Shown here: positions 1-8,453 of the stretch, one piece after another
How the letters are laid out: each line of letters opens with the position of its first letter
Numbering within the stretch: the stretch's first letter is position 1
From: a bacterium
GTDB lineage: Bacteria; Pseudomonadota; Alphaproteobacteria; Rhizobiales; JAKIUO01
Assembly: GCA_024228495.1 (NCBI GenBank)
Contig: JAAETJ010000587.1
Span: 1-55,003, forward strand
Length of the DNA stretch: 55,003 bases
Direction: 5' to 3'
Notes under the pieces: generated by a model
Told to the model about the DNA's origin: nothing
The model's input: only the letters and a program-made list of their open reading frames with translations
The model's database searches: none
Position numbers and translations under genes: made by a program

Positions 1-43
1 AATCCCACACACTATGGTTTAAATGATTTGTCATCTTCGACAT

Positions 44-143
44 GAAAGATCTCCTTGGTCGTACTTCGAGCGGTTGAAGCACTCTTGGAGATCTTTCTTA
101 AATGTAAAACATCAGGGGTCCTCCGGCAGAGCCGGAGGTTTTT
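44..143 (+). ncRNA. putative structured small RNA ending in an intrinsic terminator
   Basis: A perfect 11-bp inverted repeat (GAAAGATCTCC at 44-54, GGAGATCTTTC at 87-97) encloses a smaller CTTC/GAAG stem. About 20 nt later comes a perfect 8-bp GC-rich hairpin (CCTCCGGC-aga-GCCGGAGG, 120-138) followed by five T. A long closing stem, an A-rich linker and a Rho-independent terminator with no convincing ORF looks like a small RNA or a structured 3' UTR. The 5' end and promoter may lie left of the window, so the true start is unknown. I do not recognise the family. It could also be the 3' UTR of a gene outside the window. Confidence 0.4.
120..143 (+). terminator. intrinsic terminator
   Basis: Perfect 8-bp stem CCTCCGGC/GCCGGAGG with a 3-nt loop, directly followed by TTTTT on the plus strand. 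It ends a transcript entering from the left, either the structured RNA above or an upstream gene outside the window. Confidence 0.8.
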
Positions 144-153
144 CATTGGTGAG

Positions 154-449
154 AATTATTGATAAGCCTCCAATCTCTGCCTGGTCGTTAATTTTATTTT
201 CGGTTTTTTGTTTTCAGGTAATAGACAACCAGGCAGGCAGGAGATGATATGTATAAAAGCATTTTTTGATGAGCGATGTCTTGTGTGCTCCATTTCCATA
301 TGCGTTTGATAAAATCATCGAGACAACAAAACAGCGCCGTGATATCGATAACCATGGGGGTTTCCTCAATGTTTGTGTTAGGCTACAAAACCATTGATTC
401 ATACTTTTACTGATTTGGGAATCCCCTGCCGCTTATCCATAGTTGGGGT
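154..449 (-). mobile_element. internally deleted IS982-family element (MITE-like)
   Basis: The ends resemble the IS982-type ends near 46 kb: AATTATTGATAAGCCTC at 154-170 and GCTTATCCATAGTTGGGGT at 431-449 are imperfect inverted repeats. Between them, the minus strand first reads a transposase-like start (MVIDITALFCCLDDF, beginning near 355). It then reads, in another frame, the transposase C-terminus (EHTRHRSSKNAFIHIISC, about 280-225). The catalytic middle, about 250 codons, is missing. This looks like a deletion derivative, mobile only in trans if at all. The family name is inferred from similarity to the longer remnant at 45,994-46,850. Confidence 0.6.
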
Positions 450-545
450 AAAATAATTCAATTTGTTATTCGTCCATCTCTTTAAAAGTAAACCTATAAC
501 AACCAAATAGATAGCCATACATCATCTTAAAAGGGGTCACTGTAA

Positions 546-1505
546 ATGCCAGGATTTGATATTTTTGTTCTTGTTCTCGTCGCTCTGTTCTTCGTTCTAG
601 CAGCGTCTGTCATTAAAATCGTACCACAAGGCCATCACTATACGGTTGAGCGCCTTGGTCGCTATACACAAACTCTCAAACCCGGCCTTGGTATTATTCT
701 GCCATTTGTCGACACCGTTGGTCACAAAATCAATATGATGGAACAGGTGCTCGATATTCCGAGCCAAGAAGTCATCACCAAGGACAACGCCATGGTCACC
801 GTCGATGGTGTGGCATTTTTTCAGGTGCTTGATGCCGCCCAAGCCAGTTATGAGGTCCATAACCTGCGCCGCGCCATGCTCAATCTGACCATGACCAATA
901 TCCGTACGGTACTTGGTTCCATGGATCTTGATGAAGTGCTGTCCAAGCGCGATGACATCAATAGCCGTTTGCTGGTCGTCGTTGATGAAGCGACTAATCT
1001 TTGGGGTGTAAAGGTCACGCGCATCGAGATCAAGGACATCACGCCGCCTCGTGATCTCGTTGAGGCCATGGGCCGTCAGATGAAGGCCGAGCGTCATAAA
1101 CGCGCTGATATTCTCGAAGCCGAGGGCTCACGCCAATCTGAAATCCTGCGTGCCGAAGGTGAAAAACAAGGGGCTATTCTGGCCGCCGAGGGCCGCAAGG
1201 AATCCGCCTTTAGAGACGCGGAAGCCCGCGAACGTGCTGCTCAAGCCGAAGCGCAAGCCACAAGGGTTGTTTCTGAGGCCATCGGCGAGGGTAATGTGCA
1301 GGCCCTCAACTATTTCATTGCCAATAATTATGTCGATGCCCTCAAGGATCTAGCCACCTCGCCAAATCAAAAAGTACTGATGATGCCGGTGGAAGCTGGC
1401 AATCTGATCGGCGCCATTGGCGGCATTGCCGAACTTACCAAAGAAGCTTTTGGCAAGGATGACGACAAAAACGGCGGCGGCAGTGGCTCCGTGCCGCAAT
1501 CATAA
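546..1505 (+). CDS. qmcA: SPFH/band-7 family protein, QmcA-like
   Basis: 319 aa. One N-terminal membrane helix (residues about 3-23) is followed by an SPFH domain with the hallmark [12 protein letters not shown] and [10 protein letters not shown] segments, then a long Ala/Glu/Arg-rich coiled coil (about 180-245) and a Gly/Ser-rich tail. Proteins of this type oligomerise at the inner membrane and are linked to membrane microdomains and FtsH quality control in relatives; the exact role here is inferred. The start has AGGGG about 9 nt upstream. The NfeD gene begins 9 nt after the stop, the usual SPFH-NfeD operon pair. Confidence 0.9.
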   Translation: MPGFDIFVLVLVALFFVLAASVIKIVPQGHHYTVERLGRYTQTLKPGLGIILPFVDTVGHKINMMEQVLDIPSQEVITKDNAMVTVDGVAFFQVLDAAQASYEVHNLRRAMLNLTMTNIRTVLGSMDLDEVLSKRDDINSRLLVVVDEATNLWGVKVTRIEIKDITPPRDLVEAMGRQMKAERHKRADILEAEGSRQSEILRAEGEKQGAILAAEGRKESAFRDAEARERAAQAEAQATRVVSEAIGEGNVQALNYFIANNYVDALKDLATSPNQKVLMMPVEAGNLIGAIGGIAELTKEAFGKDDDKNGGGSGSVPQS

Positions 1506-1514
1506 GGGGGCAAT

Positions 1515-1970
1515 ATGGAAAATTCATTCTTCTTCTCACTTGGCATCTGGAACTGGTTTATTCTGGCTGGCATACTTGGCGTAATGGAAGTGATAGCGCC
1601 GGGCTATTTTCTCATATGGTACGGACTAGCGGCCCTTTCTGTCGGTGGCCTAGCCCTCGCCATTGATATCTCCTGGCAGATGCAGCTCATTATGTATGCC
1701 GTAATTGGCATGGGCCTGCTGATCGCTTCCTTGCGTTTTGCTGGGTCTAGAGCCGGGGAGAGTGACCGCCCCATGCTCAACAAACGCGCCAAATCCTATC
1801 TCGGCAAAACCTATGAACTGCTCGATGACACCAGCAATGGGCGCGGTAGCGTCAGGGTCGGCGACAGCATCTGGTCGGTGCAGATCGAAAATGGTGCCAA
1901 CCTTGCCAAAGGCAAGGGCGTCCTCATCACCGATGTCAACGGCAACAAGCTGGTCGGCAGAGCCAGCTAG
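1515..1970 (+). CDS. NfeD-like membrane protein
   Basis: 151 aa. Two or three hydrophobic segments occupy residues about 10-75 (WNWFILAGILGVMEVIAPGY is typical of short NfeD proteins). A C-terminal OB-fold-like domain follows, with GKTYELLDDTSNGRGSVRVG and a closing KLVGR. Short NfeD proteins are encoded beside SPFH proteins and are thought to act with them at the membrane. AGGGGG lies 7-8 nt before the ATG. The reaction, if any, is not known from sequence. Confidence 0.88.
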   Translation: MENSFFFSLGIWNWFILAGILGVMEVIAPGYFLIWYGLAALSVGGLALAIDISWQMQLIMYAVIGMGLLIASLRFAGSRAGESDRPMLNKRAKSYLGKTYELLDDTSNGRGSVRVGDSIWSVQIENGANLAKGKGVLITDVNGNKLVGRAS

Positions 1971-2135
1971 CTCAAAACTGCGAGAGTATCATGAAAGCAT
2001 CCCTCACCCTTATTTCTGGCATTGGTGCGCTTTGCCGGCATTATCTAAACCTATAGCAAATACCTTCTCTTTCTTGCTCATATGCGATAAGGACAATCCT
2101 TAACCTGAAGCACTTTCTCCTATCAAGGACCTAAA

Positions 2136-3803
2136 ATGAGTAAGATATCAGATGCTGGTAAAGCCCCGCGCAAGCGCCAAACTACCAAAAATTCCCCTCA
2201 AAAAAACGCATCAAAATCAAAACGCCAGAACACGAATGATCACAATAAACGCGAGGACAGCAAGCCCGACCGAAAGCCGGACAATCGCCGCCGGGCCCAT
2301 GCCGCCAGAACCGCCAGTAAAAACGGGGAAAAAGAAGGGGGACGCCAAGGTCGCAATGAGAGGAATAATGAGCTCAGCAAACGCCCTTACAAGGGCGACG
2401 ACCAAAGACGCAGTTCTTCAAGCGAGCAAAAGGGCAGCGCTAAAAACCGCGTTAGGCACCACCAATTCAAGCCCAAGGGTCCCGAAGGTATTATGGCTCG
2501 CGAAGCCGCCGTCGTTCTCTTGCAAAATGTGCTCACCAACCGGCGACCACTCGACGAAATACTGCTGCAATCCGACAAAGTACCAGAGCTTGCTCATCTC
2601 GCCAAAGCGGATCGTGGTTTCGCACGGGCCATCGCCGCCACAGCGTTGCGCCGTCATGGACAATTGCTCGACGTAATCGGTCAGTTCATGGAGAAAGGCA
2701 TCCCTGATCGTGCCGGACCGTTGCGCGAGATTTTGATCAGTGCCGCCGCGCAGCTCCTGTTCCTCGACAGCCCGCCACACGCCGTTTTAAATATCGCCGT
2801 GCAGCAGGTAAAGCGTGATCATAATAGTCGCCGCTATGACAAGCTGGCCAATGCGGTGTTGCGTCGTGTATCCGAAAAAGGACCCGACCTTATCAAGGCA
2901 CAAGATGCGGGCCGCCTCAACACGCCGAACTGGCTGTGGAATTCCTGGTGCAAAGCCTATGACAAGCAAACAGCCAAATATATCGCCGAAGCGCATCTGC
3001 ATCAGGCCCAGCTTGATCTAAGCGTTGTTGAAAATCCCGATGTCTGGGCAAAAAAACTGGGGGGCGCATTGTTGCCCACCGGCTCAATCCGCCTCAAACA
3101 CAAGGGCCGTATCGAAAATATTGAAGGCTTTGAGGATGGTGCCTGGTGGGTGCAGGACGCTGCCGCAGCGCTGCCCGTCAAACTGCTTGGCGATATAAAA
3201 GGCAAACGGGTCGCCGACCTTGCCGCTGCGCCTGGCGGCAAGTCCGCGCAAATGGCCGCACAGCGCGCAAAAGTGACCGCTCTTGACTGGTCCGTTGGTC
3301 GGCTGAAACGTTTGCAGGAAAATTTTGACCGCCTGGAGCTAGAGGCTGATATTGTCTGCGGTGATATTTTAGACTGGCAACCAGACGAGCTGTTTGATGC
3401 AGTTCTGCTGGATGCCCCATGCACCAGCACCGGTACCATCCGCCGCCATCCCGACCTACCCTATCTAAAACGGCAAAGCGATATTGAGGAACTGGGAAAA
3501 ATACAAGCGAGATTACTCGACAAAGCTCTAGTGTTCGTCAAACCCGGCGGCACGCTGATATATTGCACCTGCTCCTTGCAACCAGAAGAAGGCGAACAGC
3601 AAATCGCTGCCCTTTTAAAGCGCAACAAAAAGGTCAAACTGGATATTATACTGCCAGAGGAACTAGCAGGCCGCGACGACTGGATCACCCCGCAAGGCAC
3701 CCTACGCACCCTGCCATATCACCGTCCCTTCGACAAAGCCGAGTTCAAAAAAGTAGGTTCGGGTATGGACGGGTTCTTTGCCGCGAGGATACTTGTTTCA
3801 TAG
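2136..3803 (+). CDS. rsmB: RsmB-type rRNA (cytosine-5) methyltransferase with a basic N-terminal extension
   Basis: 555 aa. Residues 1 to about 120 form a low-complexity Lys/Arg/Asn/Ser-rich tail absent from the compact family core. Then come a NusB-like RNA-binding domain (about 122-265) and a SAM-dependent methyltransferase domain with DLAAAPGGKSAQ (motif I), VLLDAPCTSTGTIRRHPD (Cys nucleophile region, motif IV) and YCTCSLQPEEGE (motif VI). RsmB methylates C967 of 16S rRNA in E. coli; the same substrate is inferred here. A second RsmB/NOP-family gene is at 29,739-31,040, so the division of labour is uncertain. The N-terminal tail may be an RNA-binding extension. Confidence 0.88.
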   Translation: MSKISDAGKAPRKRQTTKNSPQKNASKSKRQNTNDHNKREDSKPDRKPDNRRRAHAARTASKNGEKEGGRQGRNERNNELSKRPYKGDDQRRSSSSEQKGSAKNRVRHHQFKPKGPEGIMAREAAVVLLQNVLTNRRPLDEILLQSDKVPELAHLAKADRGFARAIAATALRRHGQLLDVIGQFMEKGIPDRAGPLREILISAAAQLLFLDSPPHAVLNIAVQQVKRDHNSRRYDKLANAVLRRVSEKGPDLIKAQDAGRLNTPNWLWNSWCKAYDKQTAKYIAEAHLHQAQLDLSVVENPDVWAKKLGGALLPTGSIRLKHKGRIENIEGFEDGAWWVQDAAAALPVKLLGDIKGKRVADLAAAPGGKSAQMAAQRAKVTALDWSVGRLKRLQENFDRLELEADIVCGDILDWQPDELFDAVLLDAPCTSTGTIRRHPDLPYLKRQSDIEELGKIQARLLDKALVFVKPGGTLIYCTCSLQPEEGEQQIAALLKRNKKVKLDIILPEELAGRDDWITPQGTLRTLPYHRPFDKAEFKKVGSGMDGFFAARILVS

Positions 3804-4203
3804 GGCAGGTCAGCAAGTCACTGTGACCACAATGGTATCAAGATAGGGGCCGGCAGCCGAGGCTGTCTGCATAGGATCGCGCCCCTAAACGAAGTGAACT
3901 TACTCTACTCTCCAATAAATTGAGGTTAATTTTAAGCTGATCACTCGTTTTACAAAAGTCGGAAAAAATGGCCGAGCGACAAAATACTGATTTATAATCG
4001 CTGGACTAAAATTAATTCACGTTCTGTACAACCTGCTAATTGGCTCAAACCTGTTGTATTTACAGTTTGATTTCAAATATGGGACGTTACCTGGTGCTTC
4101 CTAAAATAATTTTCTCACACATCAATGCAATTTATAGTTGTGTAGCTTTAACAATACAACTAGACTGAAGTAGTCGTAAAAAACTGATTTCAGAGGTGGC
4201 GTT
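3804..4203. other. 400-bp intergenic region before the quorum-sensing locus
   Basis: The left part (3845-3886) can fold: AGGGGC at 3845-3850 pairs with GCCCCT at 3881-3886, and inside it GGCAGCC pairs with GGCTGTC with one wobble. It may close the rsmB transcript, but there is no T tract. The right part is AT-rich and holds a lux-box-like repeat at 4048-4068. The luxR Shine-Dalgarno (GAGGTG) lies just before the GTG at 4204. No ORF or tRNA was seen. Confidence 0.5.
4048..4068. promoter_or_regulatory. lux-box-like inverted repeat upstream of luxR
   Basis: AACCTGT-N7-ACAGTTT is a near-palindrome with the CTG/CAG core of lux boxes. Its spacer is one base shorter than the classical 20-bp form. 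It lies about 135 bp before the luxR GTG. It may bind the LuxR protein and autoregulate the locus; this is inference. Confidence 0.4.
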
Positions 4204-4947
4204 GTGCAGTACACAGAAAATAATTATGCAAGGCGAACATTGGGTTTTGTCGAGCGGATGAACCAACTTAATGACTACGACCTTATTTGTCGAGAAATTG
4301 AAAATGAGCTGTGCTGGTATGGCCTGACAAGCAATACCATCATGAAAATTCCCGGGCCCATGGACAATTTGGCGGACGGGATATTTTTAAACACCCGACC
4401 CACTGAATATTTAGATCACTATGTCGACCAGAATTATCTGGTGAAAGATCCCATCATCACCGAGTTATCACACACGGTAAAGCCATATTCATGGAATGAT
4501 ATCCGCCAGAAACGACGGCTCCCAAAAAAACAAAAATTCATCATAGATGAAGGACGTGAATTTGGTGCCACTGATGGCTTTGTCGTTCCCATCCATACGA
4601 TGTCGGGAGAACTATCTATTTTCAGCCCATGTGGAGAGAACCCTGATCTGTCAAGTCAAGCTCGCTCCTCGCTGGAAATCATCGGAATGTACAGCTATGA
4701 AATGCTCAAACGATCGCTTATTCAAAAACAAAAAGATAAAATCACCTATAAACCTTTGACACTCAGAGAACGTGAAGTCCTTTCGTGGGTTGCCGCTGGC
4801 AAGACCGATGACGAAATATCCACCATATTATCCATCTCGATGACAACCGTTGCCTGCCATGTCGATAATGCCAAGCACAAGCTTGGAGCGTACAAACGCA
4901 CCTACGCCATCGTCCAGGCCATTAAACTACGCGAAATTTCCCTTTAA
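4204..4947 (+). CDS. luxR: LuxR-family acyl-homoserine-lactone-responsive regulator
   Basis: 247 aa, GTG start with GAGGTG upstream. Residues about 15-165 form the autoinducer-binding domain and 184-240 the GerE/LuxR helix-turn-helix (LTLREREVLSWVAAGKTDDE, then ISTILSIS). Using TraR numbering, the ligand-pocket residues Y61, D70, P71, W85 and G113 are present as Y73, D82, P83, W97 and G125. The usual W57 is Tyr69. A luxI gene follows 101 bp downstream in the same direction, so this is a cognate regulator and not a solo. It probably controls luxI and the dioxygenase gene through the nearby inverted repeats. The ligand chain length cannot be read from sequence. Confidence 0.92.
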   Translation: MQYTENNYARRTLGFVERMNQLNDYDLICREIENELCWYGLTSNTIMKIPGPMDNLADGIFLNTRPTEYLDHYVDQNYLVKDPIITELSHTVKPYSWNDIRQKRRLPKKQKFIIDEGREFGATDGFVVPIHTMSGELSIFSPCGENPDLSSQARSSLEIIGMYSYEMLKRSLIQKQKDKITYKPLTLREREVLSWVAAGKTDDEISTILSISMTTVACHVDNAKHKLGAYKRTYAIVQAIKLREISL

Positions 4948-4967
4948 TAACAATGACAACATCTGTC

Positions 4968-4987
4968 TATCCTACGTTCACAGGATA
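4968..4987. promoter_or_regulatory. candidate lux box upstream of luxI
   Basis: TATCCT-N8-AGGATA is a perfect 6-bp inverted repeat with the 6-8-6, 20-bp geometry of classical lux boxes. It sits about 60 bp before the luxI ATG in the 101-bp luxR-luxI gap. The half-site differs from the canonical ACCTGT and from the repeat at 4048, so the assignment rests on geometry and position. Confidence 0.45.
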
Positions 4988-5048
4988 CCCATTGCAAACC
5001 AGGATCGGCATCTTGTGCCTCATTCACAATCATATTGAGGAGAAAAAA

Positions 5049-5717
5049 ATGGTAATGATTATTAGAGGCAAGGACCGTAAAGAGCATCAAGAATATTTCG
5101 ATCAGCTTTTCAAGCTACGGTACAAAATTTTTATTGAGGGTCGTGGCTGGTCTCTACCAACCAAGCAAGGACTGGAGATCGATCAATATGACGATGAAGA
5201 AGCGATCTATTTTCTTGATTTGAATGAAGAGAGAAAAATCGAGGGAACTGTGCGCATTACACCCACTGAAAAAAGCTCGTTAACCGCCGATTATTTTTCC
5301 CATCTCATCGAAAACGGTCAGTCCGCGCGCGCTCACACCGTCTATGAAGCAACCCGCTATATTGTTCGACCAAGCAAACGAAGTCGAGAAGAAAATCGTG
5401 CTGCTAAATCCCGACTATTAAGTGCCTTAACAGAGTGGTGCCTCAAAAACGGTGTAGAATCTATTCAAACAGTCATCGACAGCAACACCCTCCCTACCTT
5501 TATTGAACTCAACCCAAAGGTCCGTCCCATGGGCCTGTCATATCCTTATGGTGGAGGTCGCCAAAACCATGGCGGTGGTGACTGCATGGCTATTCGGTGG
5601 CCGATTTCTCAAGAAATTCTTGAATGCGTCCGCATCTATGGTGGTCTTGATCCAACAAAAGATCTGAACAATCCCGACTTTGTCACCTCAAACAATCCCA
5701 GCGAAATGATCCAATAA
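5049..5717 (+). CDS. luxI: acyl-homoserine-lactone synthase (LuxI family)
   Basis: 222 aa. The ATG at 5049 is chosen because GAGGAG lies 7-8 nt before it; an upstream in-frame ATG at 4953 lacks such a site. The ten invariant LuxI residues are all visible as R24, F28, W34, E43, D45, D48, R69, F83, E100 and R103 (LRYKIFIEGRGW, EIDQYD, YEATRYI). The enzyme makes an acyl-homoserine lactone from S-adenosylmethionine and an acyl-ACP or acyl-CoA. T141 sits where a Thr in other LuxI proteins correlates with 3-oxo substrates; that is only a hint. The gene lies between luxR and a PhyH-family gene, all in one direction. Confidence 0.95.
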   Translation: MVMIIRGKDRKEHQEYFDQLFKLRYKIFIEGRGWSLPTKQGLEIDQYDDEEAIYFLDLNEERKIEGTVRITPTEKSSLTADYFSHLIENGQSARAHTVYEATRYIVRPSKRSREENRAAKSRLLSALTEWCLKNGVESIQTVIDSNTLPTFIELNPKVRPMGLSYPYGGGRQNHGGGDCMAIRWPISQEILECVRIYGGLDPTKDLNNPDFVTSNNPSEMIQ

Positions 5718-5756
5718 TTATCGCTTCAATCACTTTACAATTAAAGGGTATTCATC

Positions 5757-6719
5757 ATGACAAAACTAACAAGAGCAATCACACCTGACGAAATTGCCTC
5801 CTACAATATGGCGGGGGTCGTTCTTCTCAAGGGCGTGCTGGATATAACAGCCGTCAATATGGTTCGAAAATCCATCGACACTGCCATCAATACACTCGAC
5901 AAAAGCCAAAGCGGCTATGATCTGAGCGCCATCACCACCGCCGCGGAACAAGGCGATGATAACAGTTTGATAGCCGACAGCCACGGGCAGCATGATATCA
6001 AAGCCATCATGGATCATATCGAACAGTCTGGAAATGAATTCTTATATGATCAATCACCGAATGCAGGTGAAGGTCGATTTCTGCTTGATACCGCTATCTC
6101 ATCCCGGCTACGTGAATTCAATCGGTTCGTCCGGCGCGGAGCCGGTCCAGAAATAGCAGCAGCGCTCTTGGACTCAAAAAAGATCAACTTCTTTGGCGAT
6201 CAGGTGTTTTTGAAAGAACCAGGCACGCGCGAGCGTACCGCCTTCCATCAAGATGCCTCCTATTTTGAAATTGAAGGCGATCAGTGCTGCGTCATGTGGA
6301 TACCCACCGACCCGGTAAAACTAGAACATGGCGCAATGATATATGTGCGCGGCTCTCATAAAGATGGTCATCTTTATCAACCCAATGTATTCATCTCACA
6401 AACTCCCCTACCTGATTCAAAAGGAGATGTATTGCCAGATATTGAAGGCCACCTTGACGATTATGATCTGGTTCATTTTGATACCGAGCCTGGAGATGTG
6501 CTCGTACATCATTACAAAACCGTGCATGGAACAGGTGGAAATACCAGCCGCTATCAAGTTCGACGAGCAGCATCCCTAAGATATTGTGGCGATGACATTC
6601 GTATCAAACGGCGCCCTGGCACGCCCAAACAGCTACATCATACGAACGACCTCAAAGACGGCATGCCGCTGGATGGAACCGACTTCCCGGTCGTATGGCG
6701 TCAAGCTGCAGCAGCGTAG
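5757..6719 (+). CDS. phytanoyl-CoA dioxygenase (PhyH) family protein
   Basis: 320 aa Fe(II)/2-oxoglutarate-dependent oxygenase of the PhyH type. The metal triad is visible as His164-x-Asp166 (TAFHQDASYF) and a distal His257 (VHGTGGN); Arg residues shortly after are candidates for 2-oxoglutarate binding. It starts 39 bp after luxI with AAAGGG upstream, so it is probably co-transcribed and controlled by quorum sensing. The substrate is unknown. Possibilities are hydroxylation of an acyl chain of the signal or its precursor, or a small-molecule target made under quorum control. No other biosynthetic gene follows in the locus. Confidence 0.85.
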   Translation: MTKLTRAITPDEIASYNMAGVVLLKGVLDITAVNMVRKSIDTAINTLDKSQSGYDLSAITTAAEQGDDNSLIADSHGQHDIKAIMDHIEQSGNEFLYDQSPNAGEGRFLLDTAISSRLREFNRFVRRGAGPEIAAALLDSKKINFFGDQVFLKEPGTRERTAFHQDASYFEIEGDQCCVMWIPTDPVKLEHGAMIYVRGSHKDGHLYQPNVFISQTPLPDSKGDVLPDIEGHLDDYDLVHFDTEPGDVLVHHYKTVHGTGGNTSRYQVRRAASLRYCGDDIRIKRRPGTPKQLHHTNDLKDGMPLDGTDFPVVWRQAAAA

Positions 6720-6766
6720 CTCATAGCACCCGAAAAAATGCCCCCAAATCGGCAACAAAAGCAAAG

Positions 6767-6795
6767 CATGTCGTCTGCAATTGCAGCTCGACATG
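6767..6795. other. 29-bp inverted repeat between convergent genes
   Basis: CATGTCGTCTGCAA (6767-6780) is followed directly by TTGCAGCTCGACATG (6781-6795), an almost perfect palindrome in the 160-bp gap between the convergent PhyH gene and gpmA. It may be a bidirectional transcription barrier, although no T tract follows, or a protein-binding site. Confidence 0.45.
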
Positions 6796-6879
6796 TCAGA
6801 GCTTTACAAGGACTACATGGTCGAGGGTATTTATTATTTTCTGATGCGCAGCAAATGGCAAGGTCAGCTTGAACAACCC

Positions 6880-7506
6880 CTAAATCCCATCTTCCTTGCT
6901 TGCCACGCTGCCATCTTCATTGAACCGATAGACAATCGGCTGACCCGTAGGCAAATTCAACTGGGTGACTTCTTCTTCGGTAAGTCCATCGAGTTTCATG
7001 ATCACCGCGCGAAGACTATTGCCATGAGCAGCAACGATGACGTTTTTGCCGTTCATGACTTGCGGCATGATTTCTTTTTCGAAATAGGGCAAGGCTCGCT
7101 CGGCGGTGTTTTTGAGGCTTTCGCCGCCAGGAGGCTTGGTTTTGTAGGAGCGGCGCCAGACATGCACCTGGTCATCACCCCATTTCTTGCGGGCATCATC
7201 CTTGTTAAGACCCGCCAGATCGCCATAGTCACGTTCATTGAGCGCCTTGTGGTTGATAGTAGGCAAACCTTCTTGCTTCAACTCATCCAAGATCAGGATC
7301 AAGGTTTTCCAGGCGCGTATCAGATGGCTGGTGAAGGCAATATCGAATTTGTATCCCAGCTTGTGCATCCGCTCACCCGCGTCAATCGCTTCGCTCATCC
7401 CCTGATCCGTCAATGGGACATCGGTCCAACCCGTGAAAAGGTTTTTCTTGTTCCATTCGCTCTCCCCATGCCGCACCAGCACCAGGATATTATCCATTTT
7501 TGTCAT
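6880..7506 (-). CDS. gpmA: 2,3-bisphosphoglycerate-dependent phosphoglycerate mutase
   Basis: 208 aa, the short alphaproteobacterial form. The phosphohistidine motif [10 protein letters not shown] begins at about residue 9. [13 protein letters not shown] carries the catalytic Glu, the R-R pair appears in [17 protein letters not shown], and the second His is in [10 protein letters not shown]. It interconverts 3- and 2-phosphoglycerate in glycolysis. AGGAAAG lies 6-7 nt before the ATG. It is the last gene of the minus run ppa-dapB-gpmA; the dapB stop is 51 bp upstream. Confidence 0.95.
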   Translation of the reverse strand: MTKMDNILVLVRHGESEWNKKNLFTGWTDVPLTDQGMSEAIDAGERMHKLGYKFDIAFTSHLIRAWKTLILILDELKQEGLPTINHKALNERDYGDLAGLNKDDARKKWGDDQVHVWRRSYKTKPPGGESLKNTAERALPYFEKEIMPQVMNGKNVIVAAHGNSLRAVIMKLDGLTEEEVTQLNLPTGQPIVYRFNEDGSVASKEDGI

Positions 7507-7557
7507 ATTTATCTTTCCTGCGTTGCCGCAAAACTTCCAATCTTCTAGCAGGGTACT

Positions 7558-8367
7558 CTAAGTGAGCCCCAAAACATTCTTCATCGAATAAAGGCCCGGC
7601 GGTTTGCCATTGGCCCACAGGGCAGCTTTGACCGCACCTCGTGCAAATATGGTCCGGTCATTGGCGATATGACTGATCTCTATGCGCTCGCCTTCGCCTG
7701 CAAACATCACGGTATGTTCGCCAACGACGCTGCCGCCGCGCAGGGTGGCAAAACCGATATTGCCTGTTTTGCGGGCACCCGTGATGCCGTCTCTGGCGCG
7801 CACCGCCTTATCTTCCAGAGACACCATGCGGCCCTTGGCGGCCGCTTCTCCCAGCATCAAAGCTGTGCCAGATGGCGCGTCGACCTTATGGCGGTGGTGC
7901 ATCTCAACGACTTCAATATCAAAGCTGTCATCTAGCGCCTTGGCGACCTGCTCAACAATTGCCGTCACCAGATTGACTCCAAGGCTCATATTGCCTGCTT
8001 TGACAATGGTGGCGTGGCGCGCAGCCGCATCAATCTGCTGTTCGTCTGTTTTTGAAAATCCGGTGGTGCCTATGACATGAACGATACGTGCCTGCGCAGC
8101 AAAGGCCGCAAAGGTTGTGCTGGCCGCTGGAATGGTAAAATCAAGAATGCCATCCACTTTGGCAATCAATGGCAGGGGATCATCAACAATATCGATACCA
8201 AGCGTGCCAAGACCAGCCATCTCACCAATATCGCGGCCCACGAACTCGCCACCGGGCTGCTCCGTGCCACCCGCCACAGCACATCCATCCATTTCATGAA
8301 TGGTGCTCACCAGCGCCTGACCCATACGGCCCCCGGCGCCCATCACAGCGAGCTTCATCTCGCCCAT
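7558..8367 (-). CDS. dapB: 4-hydroxy-tetrahydrodipicolinate reductase
   Basis: 269 aa. The N-terminal dinucleotide-binding loop is GAGGRMG. The catalytic and substrate segment [13 protein letters not shown] lies in the middle, and the C-terminus ends in [11 protein letters not shown], typical of DapB. It reduces the cyclic product of DapA in lysine and meso-diaminopimelate synthesis. Translation may start at the first Met or three codons later ([10 protein letters not shown]); the downstream start fits family length slightly better. It lies next to gpmA on the same strand, a common alphaproteobacterial arrangement. Confidence 0.95.
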   Translation of the reverse strand: MGEMKLAVMGAGGRMGQALVSTIHEMDGCAVAGGTEQPGGEFVGRDIGEMAGLGTLGIDIVDDPLPLIAKVDGILDFTIPAASTTFAAFAAQARIVHVIGTTGFSKTDEQQIDAAARHATIVKAGNMSLGVNLVTAIVEQVAKALDDSFDIEVVEMHHRHKVDAPSGTALMLGEAAAKGRMVSLEDKAVRARDGITGARKTGNIGFATLRGGSVVGEHTVMFAGEGERIEISHIANDRTIFARGAVKAALWANGKPPGLYSMKNVLGLT

Positions 8368-8453
8368 ATCCTTCTATCCTCTTTATGACCATCAAGCCCG
8401 ATCGCGGCTAATTTTCATTATGGCCAAGACCATCATCAAATCAGCTGCAAAAA

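Noticed and set aside
597-1097. 166-codon open frame antisense to the SPFH gene
   Set aside because: Mirror of a clearly real gene; no motif.
6781-7548. 255-codon open frame on the plus strand
   Set aside because: It is antisense to gpmA, whose minus-strand product has complete catalytic motifs; no ribosome site or family pattern on the plus strand.
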